DNA of 64,000 nucleotides from Cellulophaga sp. RHA19 (GTDB lineage: Bacteria; Bacteroidota; Bacteroidia; Flavobacteriales; Flavobacteriaceae), in contig NZ_PHUL01000001.1 in NCBI RefSeq assembly GCF_002813425.1, positions 1,590,001 through 1,654,000 on the forward strand, written 5' to 3'. The notes beneath the pieces are model-generated. The model worked only from the letters and a program-made list of their open reading frames with translations. It was not told the origin of the DNA and made no database searches. Numbering within the stretch: position 1 is the stretch's first letter; every line of letters begins with the position of its first letter. Both the position numbers and the translations under genes were made by a program. Below, one piece after another: positions 45,180 through 54,286 of this stretch.

Positions 45180-46460
45180 ATGATTTATAAAAGAAGCAGT
45201 GAACTTTTTAACGAAGCTAAAAAATACATTCCAGGTGGTGTAAATTCTCCTGTAAGAGCTTTTAATGCAGTTGGTGGTGAACCAATTTTTGTAAAGGAAG
45301 CAAAAGGAGCATATTTGTATGATGAAGACGGAAATAAAATTATAGATTATATAGCATCTTGGGGACCATTAATCTTAGGTCACGCTTATGATCCTGTAAT
45401 AAATGCAGTAATAGAAAAAGCAAAAAAAGGAACCTCTTTTGGTATGCCAACAGAGATAGAAACAGAGTTAGCAAAACTAGCAGTTTCTATGGTTCCTAAT
45501 ATTGATAAGATTAGATTTGTAAATAGTGGTACAGAAGCTTGTATGAGTGCCGTGCGCTTGGCAAGAGGTTTTACTGATAAGGACAAAATTATAAAGTTTG
45601 CAGGTTGTTATCACGGACATTCAGATTCGTTTTTAATACAAGCGGGTAGTGGAGCTGTAACTTTTGGTAGTCCTAATAGCCCTGGAGTAACAGCTGGTAC
45701 AGCTAAAGATACTCTATTGGCAACGTATAATGATTTAGCAAATGTTACCTCTTTAGTAGCAGCTAACAAAGGAGAAATAGCAGCGATAATAATAGAGCCA
45801 GTGGCAGGTAATATGGGCTGCATAATTCCGTCTAAAGAATTTATTACTGGTTTAAGAGAACTTTGTACAAAAGAAGGTATTTTATTAATTTTTGATGAAG
45901 TAATGACGGGCTTTAGGCTGGGTAGAGGCGGAGCTCAAGAAGTACTGGGTATAGATGCAGATATTGTAACTTTTGGTAAAGTTATAGGTGGTGGTTTACC
46001 TGTTGGTGCATTTGCGGCTCGTAATGAAATTATGGATTATTTAGCGCCTAATGGACCTGTATACCAAGCAGGTACTTTAAGTGGTAATCCTTTGGCAATG
46101 AGTGCTGGTTTGGCTATGTTAACAGAGTTAAATAATAATCCTGATATTTTTAGAAGTTTAGCAGACAAAACAGAATATTTACACAAAGGATTAAAAAAAG
46201 CTTTAGATAAAAAAGGAATTGCATACCAAATAAATAGGTTTGGAAGTATGATTTCTGTACATTTTACAGATGAACCTGTTGTAGATTTTGCTTCTTCGGC
46301 AAAAGGAAATAATGATACGTTTAAAAAGTATTTTCACGGAATGCTAGATAGAGGTGTTTATTTGCCCCCAAGTGCTTTTGAAAGTTATTTTTTAAATGAT
46401 GCATTATCGTATAAAGATCTAGATGATACTATTGCCGCTCTTGAAGACTTAGAGTTGTAA
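45180..46460 (+). CDS. hemL: Glutamate-1-semialdehyde 2,1-aminomutase
   Basis: The 426-residue cytoplasmic PLP enzyme converts glutamate-1-semialdehyde to 5-aminolevulinate in tetrapyrrole synthesis. It shows the family start [18 protein letters not shown], the cofactor region [44 protein letters not shown] and the PLP lysine in [14 protein letters not shown]. Length is standard. It ends a run of three tightly packed genes with the glucosaminidase and PLP enzyme and is followed by a strong terminator. Confidence 0.97.
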   Translation: MIYKRSSELFNEAKKYIPGGVNSPVRAFNAVGGEPIFVKEAKGAYLYDEDGNKIIDYIASWGPLILGHAYDPVINAVIEKAKKGTSFGMPTEIETELAKLAVSMVPNIDKIRFVNSGTEACMSAVRLARGFTDKDKIIKFAGCYHGHSDSFLIQAGSGAVTFGSPNSPGVTAGTAKDTLLATYNDLANVTSLVAANKGEIAAIIIEPVAGNMGCIIPSKEFITGLRELCTKEGILLIFDEVMTGFRLGRGGAQEVLGIDADIVTFGKVIGGGLPVGAFAARNEIMDYLAPNGPVYQAGTLSGNPLAMSAGLAMLTELNNNPDIFRSLADKTEYLHKGLKKALDKKGIAYQINRFGSMISVHFTDEPVVDFASSAKGNNDTFKKYFHGMLDRGVYLPPSAFESYFLNDALSYKDLDDTIAALEDLEL

Positions 46461-46477
46461 TAAAATAATTATATAAT

Positions 46478-46511
46478 AAAAAAAAGGAGCCAATATTGGC
46501 TCCTTTTTTTT
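46478..46511. terminator. Bidirectional terminator between hemL and a convergent gene
   Basis: A perfect palindrome with stem AGGAGCCA/TGGCTCCT, extended by A and T runs of seven to eight, lies between two convergent genes. Confidence 0.9.
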
Positions 46512-46512
46512 A

Positions 46513-47025
46513 TTAAGACCTAATGGTCTTATTTCGCTTTTGCATCATTTGTCTTCTGTTTACTTTTCTTTTTTCAGGAGAATGATGTCTTTTTTTATGT
46601 ACTTTATTCCACTGTGCATATTGGTCTTTAGATAAAATTTTCTTCAATGTCTTTTTTTGAGCTATTTGCAGGTCTAACTTTTCGTTAGTCATTGCAAATT
46701 TTTCATTAGAAGTTAATTTTTTGTCAGCTTCTTTTCTTGCTTTTCTTTCTTCTGCTTTTTGATGAAATAATTCAGCATTTTTTAAATTTAGCTTTTCAAT
46801 TTTTGATTGTTGTTCTTCTGATAGATCTAGGGCAAGTGTCATTTTTTTAGTTTGCAAAATAGCTCTTTGTTCAGGAGTAAATTTTGCCATTTTATGCATA
46901 GCTCTTTTACCGTCTTTTCTCTTATGCATTTTGTGTTTTGCATCTTTAGATTTTTTCTTGCTTTCTTGTGCTGATATAGTTAAAATGCCTAGCATTAAAA
47001 CCATTACAAATGTTATTTTTTTCAT
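46513..47025 (-). CDS. Spy/CpxP-like periplasmic protein, highly basic
   Basis: The 170-residue precursor has a signal peptide (1-19, ending ISAQ) and a very lysine-rich mature part. The pattern FTPEQRAILQTKKMTLALDLSEEQQSKIEKLNLKNAELF, with a second repeat near ILSKDQYAQWNKVHKKRHH, resembles LTxxQ-type helices of the Spy/CpxP family. It may be a periplasmic chaperone-like or metal-binding protein; the histidine and methionine content (KRHHSPEKR, MHKMHKRK) hints at metal contact. Its stop codon lies 2 bases from the terminator. Confidence 0.7.
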   Translation of the reverse strand: MKKITFVMVLMLGILTISAQESKKKSKDAKHKMHKRKDGKRAMHKMAKFTPEQRAILQTKKMTLALDLSEEQQSKIEKLNLKNAELFHQKAEERKARKEADKKLTSNEKFAMTNEKLDLQIAQKKTLKKILSKDQYAQWNKVHKKRHHSPEKRKVNRRQMMQKRNKTIRS

Positions 47026-47123
47026 ATTACTATTTTTTATTGTTTAGTATTTTGACTTTCAATTTTTAAAATAGTTTAATCTAAAATTTGTTTTTGGCAG
47101 CATTTTAACATTGGGTTAGGTGT

Positions 47124-47161
47124 AAAAAAAAAGTCTGAAACCATATGGTTTCAGACTTTTT
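47124..47161 (-). terminator. Terminator of the 59-residue membrane peptide gene
   Basis: The stem GTCTGAAACC/GGTTTCAGAC with an ATAT loop extends by A/T pairs and ends in nine T on the minus strand, 20 bases past the stop codon at 47182. Confidence 0.85.
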
Positions 47162-47181
47162 CTGTATTAAAAATAATACGT

Positions 47182-47361
47182 TTACTCTTCTTCAGTTAAC
47201 TGTACAATTAAGTCGTTACTGTTTGTGTTCTCTTCAATATTTTGAAGCTCTACCGTGTTGTTATTTTCTTCTAAAACGTTTTCGTTGTCAACTTGTACAT
47301 AGGCAAAAATTGCTACAACTAAACAAGAAAAATAAACTAAGCTTTTAAGTTTGTATGACAT
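47182..47361 (-). CDS. Small membrane peptide of unknown function (59 residues)
   Basis: The frame begins MSYKLKSLVYFSCLVVAIFA (a single membrane helix or uncleaved signal), continues with YVQVDNENVLEENNN and ends in an acidic LIVQLTEEE. It has a strong terminator directly downstream and TATCTTTG (minus strand, 47393-47400) about 32 bases before its start, so it is probably a real, independently transcribed gene. No family recognised. Confidence 0.7.
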   Translation of the reverse strand: MSYKLKSLVYFSCLVVAIFAYVQVDNENVLEENNNTVELQNIEENTNSNDLIVQLTEEE

Positions 47362-47392
47362 AAGATTTGGGGTTTTTATATCGGTTCTATAA

Positions 47393-47400
47393 CAAAGATA
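47393..47400 (-). promoter_or_regulatory. Candidate -7 element of the 59-residue peptide gene
   Basis: On the minus strand TATCTTTG fits TAnnTTTG; no TTG was seen at the -33 distance. Confidence 0.45.
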
Positions 47401-47624
47401 CCTAGGTTAATGAATTAATTATAACTCTTGTTGTATAACAACCGCTTTTTGGTTGTGAAACAATTGTTTTTTGTTGTTTGTCTCTTGCAATATATTAAAA
47501 AAAATGGATAAACAAGATAAAGTACATCATTTTATAGATGAAATACACGTTTAATTGTGATTTTAGCTTTATTTGTTGTGTAGCTGTTTTTTTAGTGTAG
47601 TGTGTTGCTATTAAGTATGTTGCA

Positions 47625-47661
47625 TAAAAAAGGCTGTAATGTAAATTACACTACAGCCCTT
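47625..47661 (-). terminator. Terminator of the zinc metalloprotease gene
   Basis: The stem GGCTGTA/TACAGCC, with an inner GTAA/TTAC pair, is followed on the minus strand by a run of T. It begins 22 bases past the stop at 47684. Confidence 0.75.
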
Positions 47662-47683
47662 TAATAATAAAGATGATATATTC

Positions 47684-50164
47684 TTATTTAGGATCTAAAA
47701 TAGATTCTATTCTCTCTTGTATATCTTTTAAGTGAGCTCTTCTAATACCGCTAGAATTTGAAGCAGCAGATTTTACAGAACGTTGCAGCGTTTGTAATTC
47801 AGCTCTTACTACAGCTCTAATATCAGACTGACTAACATTTACAGCTGTACCAAACCTAGATGATTTAGGGTTTACTGTCATTAGGTACTCCATACGATCT
47901 ACATAAGCACGTTGTAAATTACGTCTGTATGTATCTATAGATCTTCCTGTGCTTAACTCTTTCCAAATGCCTTTTCTTACGTCAGCCATCATTGTAGTTA
48001 AGTTGTAGGCTTTAGATCCGTTTAAAGCTTCGTTTTCTATTATACGAGCCATTCTACCGGTATCTAAAAGATTATTTAACGTTCTAGACTGTGTATTTCT
48101 AATACGTTCAACAGCACCAGCATTTTCAATTTTGTTTAAAATATTGTTGTCTAGCAACCAAGTAGGTGTAGCAAACAATTGTTTATGTAAAAACTGAATT
48201 GCTCTTTTTTGTTTTTCTTTAGCTACGTGAGAGTACACATCACCTTCTTGATCATATGTTTTGTAATCTTCATATACGCCACCTACGTTGTTAGATACGT
48301 GACCCATATATCTGTTATATTGTCCTAAAACTTGTCCGTATAATTCATCTAAATCATCATAAGACTTGCCATCTTCTGCTGTCCATTTAATTAAGTTAGG
48401 TACAATTCTTTTTAGGTTAGCAATACCATAACTACTAGCTTTCATTGCATCATCACCTAAATCTTCGGTTTGTGAACTTGGATCTATAACCCCAAATTGT
48501 TGTCTTCCAAAACGATAAAGAGGATCACCAGCGTGCTTTAAAATCCAGCTATCTAAAGTTTTCTTTTCATCTTTAGCAGATTTGTCTAAAATAGGACGGT
48601 AACCCCAACTAATAGAATATTTGTCATAAATACCAATATTTGGCATTAAAGCAACACCTTCATCTCCTGGTTGTGCTATGTAATTAAAACGTGCATAATC
48701 CATAATTGATGGTGCAGTACCATATTTTTTTGTGAAAGATGCAGAGCGTAAAGAATCTACAGGGTACGCAGCACTACTTCCCATGTTATGAGGTAAGCCT
48801 AAGGTGTGGCCAACTTCATGAGAAGATACAAAGCGTATTAACCTACCCATAACTTCAGTTTTAAACTCAACACCTCTTGCATCTGGATTAATAGCTGCGG
48901 TTTGAATAAAAAACCAGTTACGTAATAATGTCATTACGTTGTGGTACCAATTAATATCAGATTCTAAAATTTCACCAGTTCTTGGGTCACTTACGTGAGG
49001 ACCATTTGCATTTGGAATTGGAGAGGCTAAATACCTTACAACAGAATACCTGACATCTTCTGCAGACCATTCTGGATCTTCTTCTGGAGTAGGTGGTGTT
49101 TTTGCAACTATAGCATTTTTAAAACCAGCAGCTTCAAAAGCAACTTGCCAATCTTCTATACCTTGCTTAATAAAAGGAACCCACTCTTCTGGAGTAGCCC
49201 TGTCTATGTAATAAACTATTTGCTTTTTAGGCTCTACAAGTTCACCTCTTTTAAATTTTTCTAAATCTTCATCTTTAACTTCTAATCTCCAACGATCTAA
49301 ATAAGTTACAGATTTACTTTTTTGAGCATCCAAACCATAATCTACTTGACTACGAGCAAACCAGCCTACACGTTCGTCAAAATAACGTCTTTTCATTGGG
49401 TTGCTTGGAAGCAAAATCATAGAGTTATTAATCTCTAATGTAATAGACCCTAGCGCAGAGTTAGATGGTGGGTTGCCAGCAAAGTATGTTTTTACGTGTC
49501 TAGCCTCAATATTTAAAGGGTAACTTTTAACACTTTCAATATAACTTCTGCTATCATCTAAACGACTAACCTTGTATTGTTTTCTGTTACGCTCTGGTAA
49601 ACCTAATGTTTTTACATCTTTCTGAAAAAAGTCATTAATTTGTATAACAGTTGTAGGGTTTAGAGAATCTTTTTTTATCGCTTTAATATCAAAAGAATAT
49701 AAAACAGGCTCTAAGTTAGAGTTCATTACAGCTTCATGTACAGGTAGTTTTTCATCTGCAACAATGTTTGTAGACATAATGCGTAGAAGAACTTTTTTGT
49801 CTTTTTTCTCCCAACGTAACATTTGAGTGTTAATTTTTCCGCCGCCAAAACCTAATCCGGTTGCTGTTTTTGCTATTCTGCTAACCATTAACATTTCTTT
49901 GTTAAACAAAGAATCTGGAATTTCATAATAACGTTTGTCATCTACAGTGTGTACATTAAACAAACCAGTGTCTGTTTTAGCATCTTTGGTAATTACCTTG
50001 CTGTAAGGTAAAATAGCTCCTTTTTTTGGTTTTGAAGCTGGAGCTTCTGTTTTAGCATTTTTCTTGCTTTTCTTGTTCTTCTTTTTAGATTGAGCTTCTA
50101 AATTGGTAAGAGAACCAAATAGAAAAACAGCTAATAGAAGTTTGGTGAGTAAACTTTTAATCAT
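47684..50164 (-). CDS. Zinc-dependent metalloprotease (DUF5117/DUF5118 type)
   Basis: The 826-residue precursor has a signal peptide (about 1-24) and a lysine-rich linker, then an N-terminal DUF5118-like part and a DUF5117-like part (about 60-390). The zinc site is HEVGHTLGLPHN, of the metzincin form HExxHxxGxxH, followed by PSIMDYARFNYIAQPGD with the Met-turn-like MDY. A C-terminal helical region fills about 620-826. It would act in the periplasm or outside the cell; substrates are not known. It is transcribed alone. Confidence 0.88.
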   Translation of the reverse strand: MIKSLLTKLLLAVFLFGSLTNLEAQSKKKNKKSKKNAKTEAPASKPKKGAILPYSKVITKDAKTDTGLFNVHTVDDKRYYEIPDSLFNKEMLMVSRIAKTATGLGFGGGKINTQMLRWEKKDKKVLLRIMSTNIVADEKLPVHEAVMNSNLEPVLYSFDIKAIKKDSLNPTTVIQINDFFQKDVKTLGLPERNRKQYKVSRLDDSRSYIESVKSYPLNIEARHVKTYFAGNPPSNSALGSITLEINNSMILLPSNPMKRRYFDERVGWFARSQVDYGLDAQKSKSVTYLDRWRLEVKDEDLEKFKRGELVEPKKQIVYYIDRATPEEWVPFIKQGIEDWQVAFEAAGFKNAIVAKTPPTPEEDPEWSAEDVRYSVVRYLASPIPNANGPHVSDPRTGEILESDINWYHNVMTLLRNWFFIQTAAINPDARGVEFKTEVMGRLIRFVSSHEVGHTLGLPHNMGSSAAYPVDSLRSASFTKKYGTAPSIMDYARFNYIAQPGDEGVALMPNIGIYDKYSISWGYRPILDKSAKDEKKTLDSWILKHAGDPLYRFGRQQFGVIDPSSQTEDLGDDAMKASSYGIANLKRIVPNLIKWTAEDGKSYDDLDELYGQVLGQYNRYMGHVSNNVGGVYEDYKTYDQEGDVYSHVAKEKQKRAIQFLHKQLFATPTWLLDNNILNKIENAGAVERIRNTQSRTLNNLLDTGRMARIIENEALNGSKAYNLTTMMADVRKGIWKELSTGRSIDTYRRNLQRAYVDRMEYLMTVNPKSSRFGTAVNVSQSDIRAVVRAELQTLQRSVKSAASNSSGIRRAHLKDIQERIESILDPK

Positions 50165-50506
50165 TGTTAGTTTGAGTTAATTTTTTTGAATAAAAACAAA
50201 TAACTGCAAAAAAATCCTAATTCTATGTTAATAATATCATAACAATATAATAGGTAGAGTAAACTTGTCTTGATTTTAAGTCTATGATAATCAAGTGTTT
50301 ATGCAATAAATTAACACAACTTAACATTTGTTAATTAAATTACGATTTAATGATTATTATGTTAAAATCTTACATTTATTGTAACTTTTGAAGATTTTTT
50401 TCGTCTATTTATATAACAATCAACAACAAATAGGAATTACAATATCTCTTTGTAGGATTGAATTAGTCGATTGAATAGCCTTTGCTTTGCAGAGGCTATT
50501 CTATTT
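50165..50506. other. Intergenic region without recognised gene
   Basis: A strongly AT-rich spacer in front of the metalloprotease gene. Apart from the hairpin at 50473-50501, no RNA, repeat or coding signal was recognised, and no perfect TAnnTTTG box is seen on the minus strand near the protease start. Confidence 0.4.
50473..50501 (-). terminator. Hairpin after the DASS symporter gene
   Basis: The 9-bp stem GAATAGCCT/AGGCTATTC with an 11-base loop begins 5 bases past the stop codon. No T run follows on the minus strand, so termination is doubtful; it may protect the 3' end. Confidence 0.45.
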
Positions 50507-51937
50507 TTAAAAAAGTATTGGTAGTATAAATTGATAAAGTAAAATTAATAAGCCTACAGCAATTAAATTTAAAATAATACCTACTCTTGCCATTTGTTTA
50601 ACTTTAATATAACCGCTAGCAAAAACTATAGCATTTGGTGGTGTAGCCATTGGTAACATAAAAGCACAGCTACTGGCCATTGTAACAGGTATAAGTATGT
50701 GTAGCATTGGAATGTTTAACCCAATTGCAATACCAGCAACAATTGGTGCTAAAACTGTTATTAAAGCTACGTTGCTCATAAGCTCTGTCATAAATAACAT
50801 TAATAATATTAAAAGCGATACAGTAAAAAAGATATTTATATTACTACTAGATATAGCCTCTGTTACTGTGGTTACAATACCTGTGGTAGCCATACCATTT
50901 GCAAGAGCTAAGCCTCCACCAAATAATACTAAAATTCCCCAAGCAAGTTTTTCTGTGTCTTTCCAATTTAAAATAAAATCTCCTTTTTTTAAATTATAGG
51001 GTACTGCAAATAAAGATACGGCAGCTATCATACTAATTCCAGTATCAGACAATCCTAAATTGGGGAAAATGGAGTTTATTAATGTTCTAAAAATCCATAG
51101 AAAAACGGTGATTCCAAATATTGTAAGAACCATTTTTTCTCTTTTACTAATAGATCCAAGTTTTTCTAATTCTGAATTGATAACGTCTTTAGATGCAGAA
51201 AACTCTAGTTGTTTGTTAGGGAACATCCATTTTACAAGGACAAAGTAAATTACAGTTAGCAGTACAATTGAAAATGGCAAGCCAATAATCATCCATTTTA
51301 AAAATGATATTTCTATATTATATTGTTCTTCTAACAATCCTATTAAAACCGAATTTGGAGGTGTGCCAATAATGGTTGCAATACCACCGGCATTGGCAGA
51401 AAAAGCAATGCCAAGCATTACACTTAGGGCAAAGTTTTTATCACTTTTTGTAAAACCATCTTCATCATTAACAAGTAATTTTATAACAGATACTGCTATG
51501 GGGAGCATTACAACTGTACTAGCTGTATTGCTAATCCACATACTTAGTGTAGCAGTAGCAATCATAAAACCTAAAACAACTTTATTAGGTGTTGTACCTG
51601 TAATTTTAATAATATTTAAAGCAATACGTTTGTGAAGGTTTACTTTTTCTAACGCAAGCGCTAAAATAAAACCACCAAAGAATAAAAAAATAATTTTATT
51701 GCCATAGTTAGCACCTACTGTGTTTAATGGCATTATATTAAGTATAGGAAATAAAATTAAAGGTAATAGTGCAGTTACAGAAATAGATGTCGCTTCTGCA
51801 ATCCACCAAATAACCATCCAGGCAGCAACGGCTAATACAGCATCTGCTTTTGTAGATAGTATTGTTATTGGAAAAAAAAGAATACAGATAAATACCAAAG
51901 GACCTGCTATAAGTCCTATTTTTTTGCTAATTGCCAT
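50507..51937 (-). CDS. DASS/SLC13-family sodium:dicarboxylate symporter
   Basis: The 476-residue inner-membrane protein has about eleven to twelve helices. Family marks include WWIAEATSISVTALLPLILFPI, the first substrate loop SMWISNTASTVVMLPIA with the SNT motif, FSANAGGIATIIGTPPN and the C-terminal SSCAFMLPMATPPNAIVFASGY. The second loop reads TELMSNVALITVLAP, so the usual Thr of the second SNT motif is Val here. These carriers import succinate, malate, fumarate or sulfate with Na+; the substrate is not decided. It is transcribed alone. Confidence 0.88.
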   Translation of the reverse strand: MAISKKIGLIAGPLVFICILFFPITILSTKADAVLAVAAWMVIWWIAEATSISVTALLPLILFPILNIMPLNTVGANYGNKIIFLFFGGFILALALEKVNLHKRIALNIIKITGTTPNKVVLGFMIATATLSMWISNTASTVVMLPIAVSVIKLLVNDEDGFTKSDKNFALSVMLGIAFSANAGGIATIIGTPPNSVLIGLLEEQYNIEISFLKWMIIGLPFSIVLLTVIYFVLVKWMFPNKQLEFSASKDVINSELEKLGSISKREKMVLTIFGITVFLWIFRTLINSIFPNLGLSDTGISMIAAVSLFAVPYNLKKGDFILNWKDTEKLAWGILVLFGGGLALANGMATTGIVTTVTEAISSSNINIFFTVSLLILLMLFMTELMSNVALITVLAPIVAGIAIGLNIPMLHILIPVTMASSCAFMLPMATPPNAIVFASGYIKVKQMARVGIILNLIAVGLLILLYQFILPILF

Positions 51938-52028
51938 AGTTTACCATACTTATAAGTATACAAATATAGAGTTTGAGAACAAACCTGAAAGAAAAGTTAG
52001 TACTAGCTGATACATTATCAATATAAAA

Positions 52029-53537
52029 TTAATTTTCTTTAGCTAATTGCACCATTTCTAAAGTTGTTTGGTACAGCGGTTTTTTTTCCATTTTACTCTT
52101 TAGCCAAGCGTAAAAACTCATTACAAAAATGTCTTCTTTTTCTTTTCCTACCCACTCAAAAGAACTTTGCACTTTTTCTTTAAACTTATCTGTTAATAAT
52201 TGTGATGGGTCTTTATAATACAGTTCTATAAAAGATAAATATGTAATTGCTCGGTGCTGATTTATTTGTTTTAAATATTTAAAGTAATTTCTTTTAAAGC
52301 TAAGCAGTCTAGATTCTACTAGGTTAATGTTATTAAGCTCTATGTGTAAAATAATTTCTATTAAATTTTTTTTAATAACCCAGTCTTTACCAGCCTTACT
52401 CTCGTAATAATTATCTGTATGGTAAAATTTAGAAAAAATTTGTTGAGCCTCTTTAAGTTTTTCTGCTTGTATGTAAAATGTACTTAACCCTAAATGAATT
52501 TTAAGCAATGAGTCTAAATCACTGTGTTTGCTATTTATATGCTGCTCTAAAATGCTAATGGCTTTATTTTGTTGGTTGGTATAATTGGTATTTAGGGCAA
52601 GTAAAAATTGATACTTTAATTTAAAAGCATTGTAATATTTTTTTTTATTGGCTAACATTTGTGTTTCCATCTGCTTTAAATAGTGTAATGATTCGTTAAA
52701 CTTTTTGTTTCTAAACAAGGTATTAGCAATTAAAAACAATACTTCTATATGGTAATACAGTTGTTTGCTGGCGCTTTTATGTGTTTTTAAAATAGCGTAG
52801 GTTTTTATTATAAAGGGTTCTGTTTTTAAATAATCATTAGTTACAAAAGCAGGTATGCTAACTAAGGTTATTAATTGGTATAAAGATTTAAAAGATAAAG
52901 ACTCAGTTATAGTTATTTGGTGATCTTGCAGTGTGTTTTTTAATAAGGTTTCAATATCTATAACATCTCCTTTATAAGTAATGTTGTTTAATGTTTGCCG
53001 CATTTTAGCATACACTATATTTAATTGGTCCTCTAGCAATAGGTTTTTTTGGTTGATTTTAAATTTAATGATTAAGCTATCAATATTTAGATCTGGTACT
53101 GCATAAGCATATTGGATTTTAGTATGATATATTTCGTTTAAAATTGCAAACAAATAATGAGTCTCTGCTAAAACCTCTGCTTTGTGCAATATTTTATAGG
53201 CAAGCTTGTATTGCTTGTTATGTAAAAAAGACCTAGACGCCAATATGTATTTAATAATTTGCATATCAACAGAGTTTTCTTCTTCTAAATTAATATTAGC
53301 TATAAAATCTATTAAAGAGTTGTATAAGCGTTTTCTTAAAGCGTGATAGGCATTTTTTTTATTTGTTTGGTATAACTGCAAGCAAATTTCTGTGGAGGAT
53401 AAGTTGTTTTGCTGAAGAAGCTTAAATAACTGAATGTTTTTAATGTCGCTACGTTTGTTCTTTTTTTTCAAATAAAGTACAAATTGTTGTTGCTCTTCTG
53501 CAGTTAATGTAGTTATTATTAAATTTAAATCTGTCAT
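52029..53537 (-). CDS. Helical-repeat (TPR-like) protein of unknown function
   Basis: A 502-residue cytoplasmic-type protein made almost entirely of helices, with repeated patterns such as LAYKILHKAEVLAETHYLF, KKFNESLHYLKQMETQM and EKLKEAQQIFSKFYHTDNY that fit tetratricopeptide-like repeats. It begins with a short helical cap (TLTAEEQQQFVLYLKKKNKR). Proteins like this occur in many Flavobacteriia without known function. It diverges from the YiaAB-like gene. Confidence 0.62.
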   Translation of the reverse strand: MTDLNLIITTLTAEEQQQFVLYLKKKNKRSDIKNIQLFKLLQQNNLSSTEICLQLYQTNKKNAYHALRKRLYNSLIDFIANINLEEENSVDMQIIKYILASRSFLHNKQYKLAYKILHKAEVLAETHYLFAILNEIYHTKIQYAYAVPDLNIDSLIIKFKINQKNLLLEDQLNIVYAKMRQTLNNITYKGDVIDIETLLKNTLQDHQITITESLSFKSLYQLITLVSIPAFVTNDYLKTEPFIIKTYAILKTHKSASKQLYYHIEVLFLIANTLFRNKKFNESLHYLKQMETQMLANKKKYYNAFKLKYQFLLALNTNYTNQQNKAISILEQHINSKHSDLDSLLKIHLGLSTFYIQAEKLKEAQQIFSKFYHTDNYYESKAGKDWVIKKNLIEIILHIELNNINLVESRLLSFKRNYFKYLKQINQHRAITYLSFIELYYKDPSQLLTDKFKEKVQSSFEWVGKEKEDIFVMSFYAWLKSKMEKKPLYQTTLEMVQLAKEN

Positions 53538-53686
53538 TTAATCGTCATTAAAAATGTATATATCTTAATAAATATAGTCTATTTAATTGTTTTAATATAA
53601 AATATATCGTCAGTTTTTTATGTAAGTTGTGTTGTTGTAGGTTTTAAACCGTCACATATTTGTACCGTAATCAAAACACAAAAATT

Positions 53687-54166
53687 ATGGATTATCAAAC
53701 AAATGTTTCAGTAGAAAAAGAATTAAAATCAAAAAAGAAAAAAGATAAAAAAGTGTATGACCAAAAACCAACCTCTGCTTTTATAGGAGCCGCTTGGACA
53801 TCTTTACTTGTTGGTATGGTTGCCTTTTGTATAGGTTTATGGAACGCAGATATGCTTTTAAATGAAAAAGGATACTACTTTACAATTTTACTTTTTGGAT
53901 TATTCTCTGTTATATCTGTGCAAAAAGCAGTGAGGGACAAGTTAGAAGACGTACCAGTAACAGATATTTATTATGGAATTAGTTGGTTTGCAGCTGTAGC
54001 GTCTATAGTATTATTAGTTGTAGGTTTATGGAATGCAGATTTGCAATTAAGCGAAAAAGGATTTTACGGAATGTCTTTTTTATTAAGTTTATTTTCTGCC
54101 ATTGCAGTGCAAAAAAATACAAGAGATGTGCAGTATATAAACCGTAATGATAAAAATGAAGACTAA
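53687..54166 (+). CDS. YiaA/YiaB-like inner-membrane protein (tandem modules)
   Basis: The 159-residue protein starts at ATG 53687 (a TTG 27 bases upstream is the only alternative) with a basic cytoplasmic tail, then two copies of a two-helix module: FIGAAWTSLLVGMVAFCIGLWNAD...EKGYYFTILLFGLFSVISVQKAVRD (about 33-85) and ISWFAAVASIVLLVVGLWNAD...EKGFYGMSFLLSLFSAIAVQKNTRD (about 95-148). The conserved GLWNAD and QK..RD mark the YiaAB domain, so this is an internal duplication. Function unknown. Confidence 0.85.
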   Translation: MDYQTNVSVEKELKSKKKKDKKVYDQKPTSAFIGAAWTSLLVGMVAFCIGLWNADMLLNEKGYYFTILLFGLFSVISVQKAVRDKLEDVPVTDIYYGISWFAAVASIVLLVVGLWNADLQLSEKGFYGMSFLLSLFSAIAVQKNTRDVQYINRNDKNED

Positions 54167-54232
54167 TTAAATAATACTTAAAAATTAAAACAAACAAGGT
54201 TATTTGTTTTGATGACGGTTATTATTTAACCA

Positions 54233-54265
54233 AAAACAGCGTTACTGTAAAAGTAACGCTGTTTT
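54233..54265 (-). terminator. Terminator of lysS
   Basis: The 13-bp stem AAAACAGCGTTAC/GTAACGCTGTTTT with a 7-base loop is followed by T on the minus strand, about 22 bases past the lysS stop codon. Confidence 0.85.
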
Positions 54266-54286
54266 AAATTTATAGGTAAATGGATT

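Larger units (their letters stand above)
47362..47683. other. Intergenic region without recognised gene
   Basis: This AT-rich stretch holds TATCTTTG (minus-strand -7 element, 47393-47400) for the small membrane peptide and, at its right end, the hairpin of the metalloprotease gene. A 16-codon frame at 47504-47554 was seen but is too short to support. Nothing else was recognised. Confidence 0.5.

Noticed and set aside
47504..47554. A 16-codon frame, MDKQDKVHHFIDEIHV
   Set aside because: Too short to support; no homologue recognised and no promoter or terminator attached to it.
54187..54210. An AAAACAAA/TTTGTTTT inverted repeat after the YiaAB-like gene
   Set aside because: The stem is only A-T pairs plus one G-C and is expected by chance in this AT-rich DNA; termination there is unsupported.
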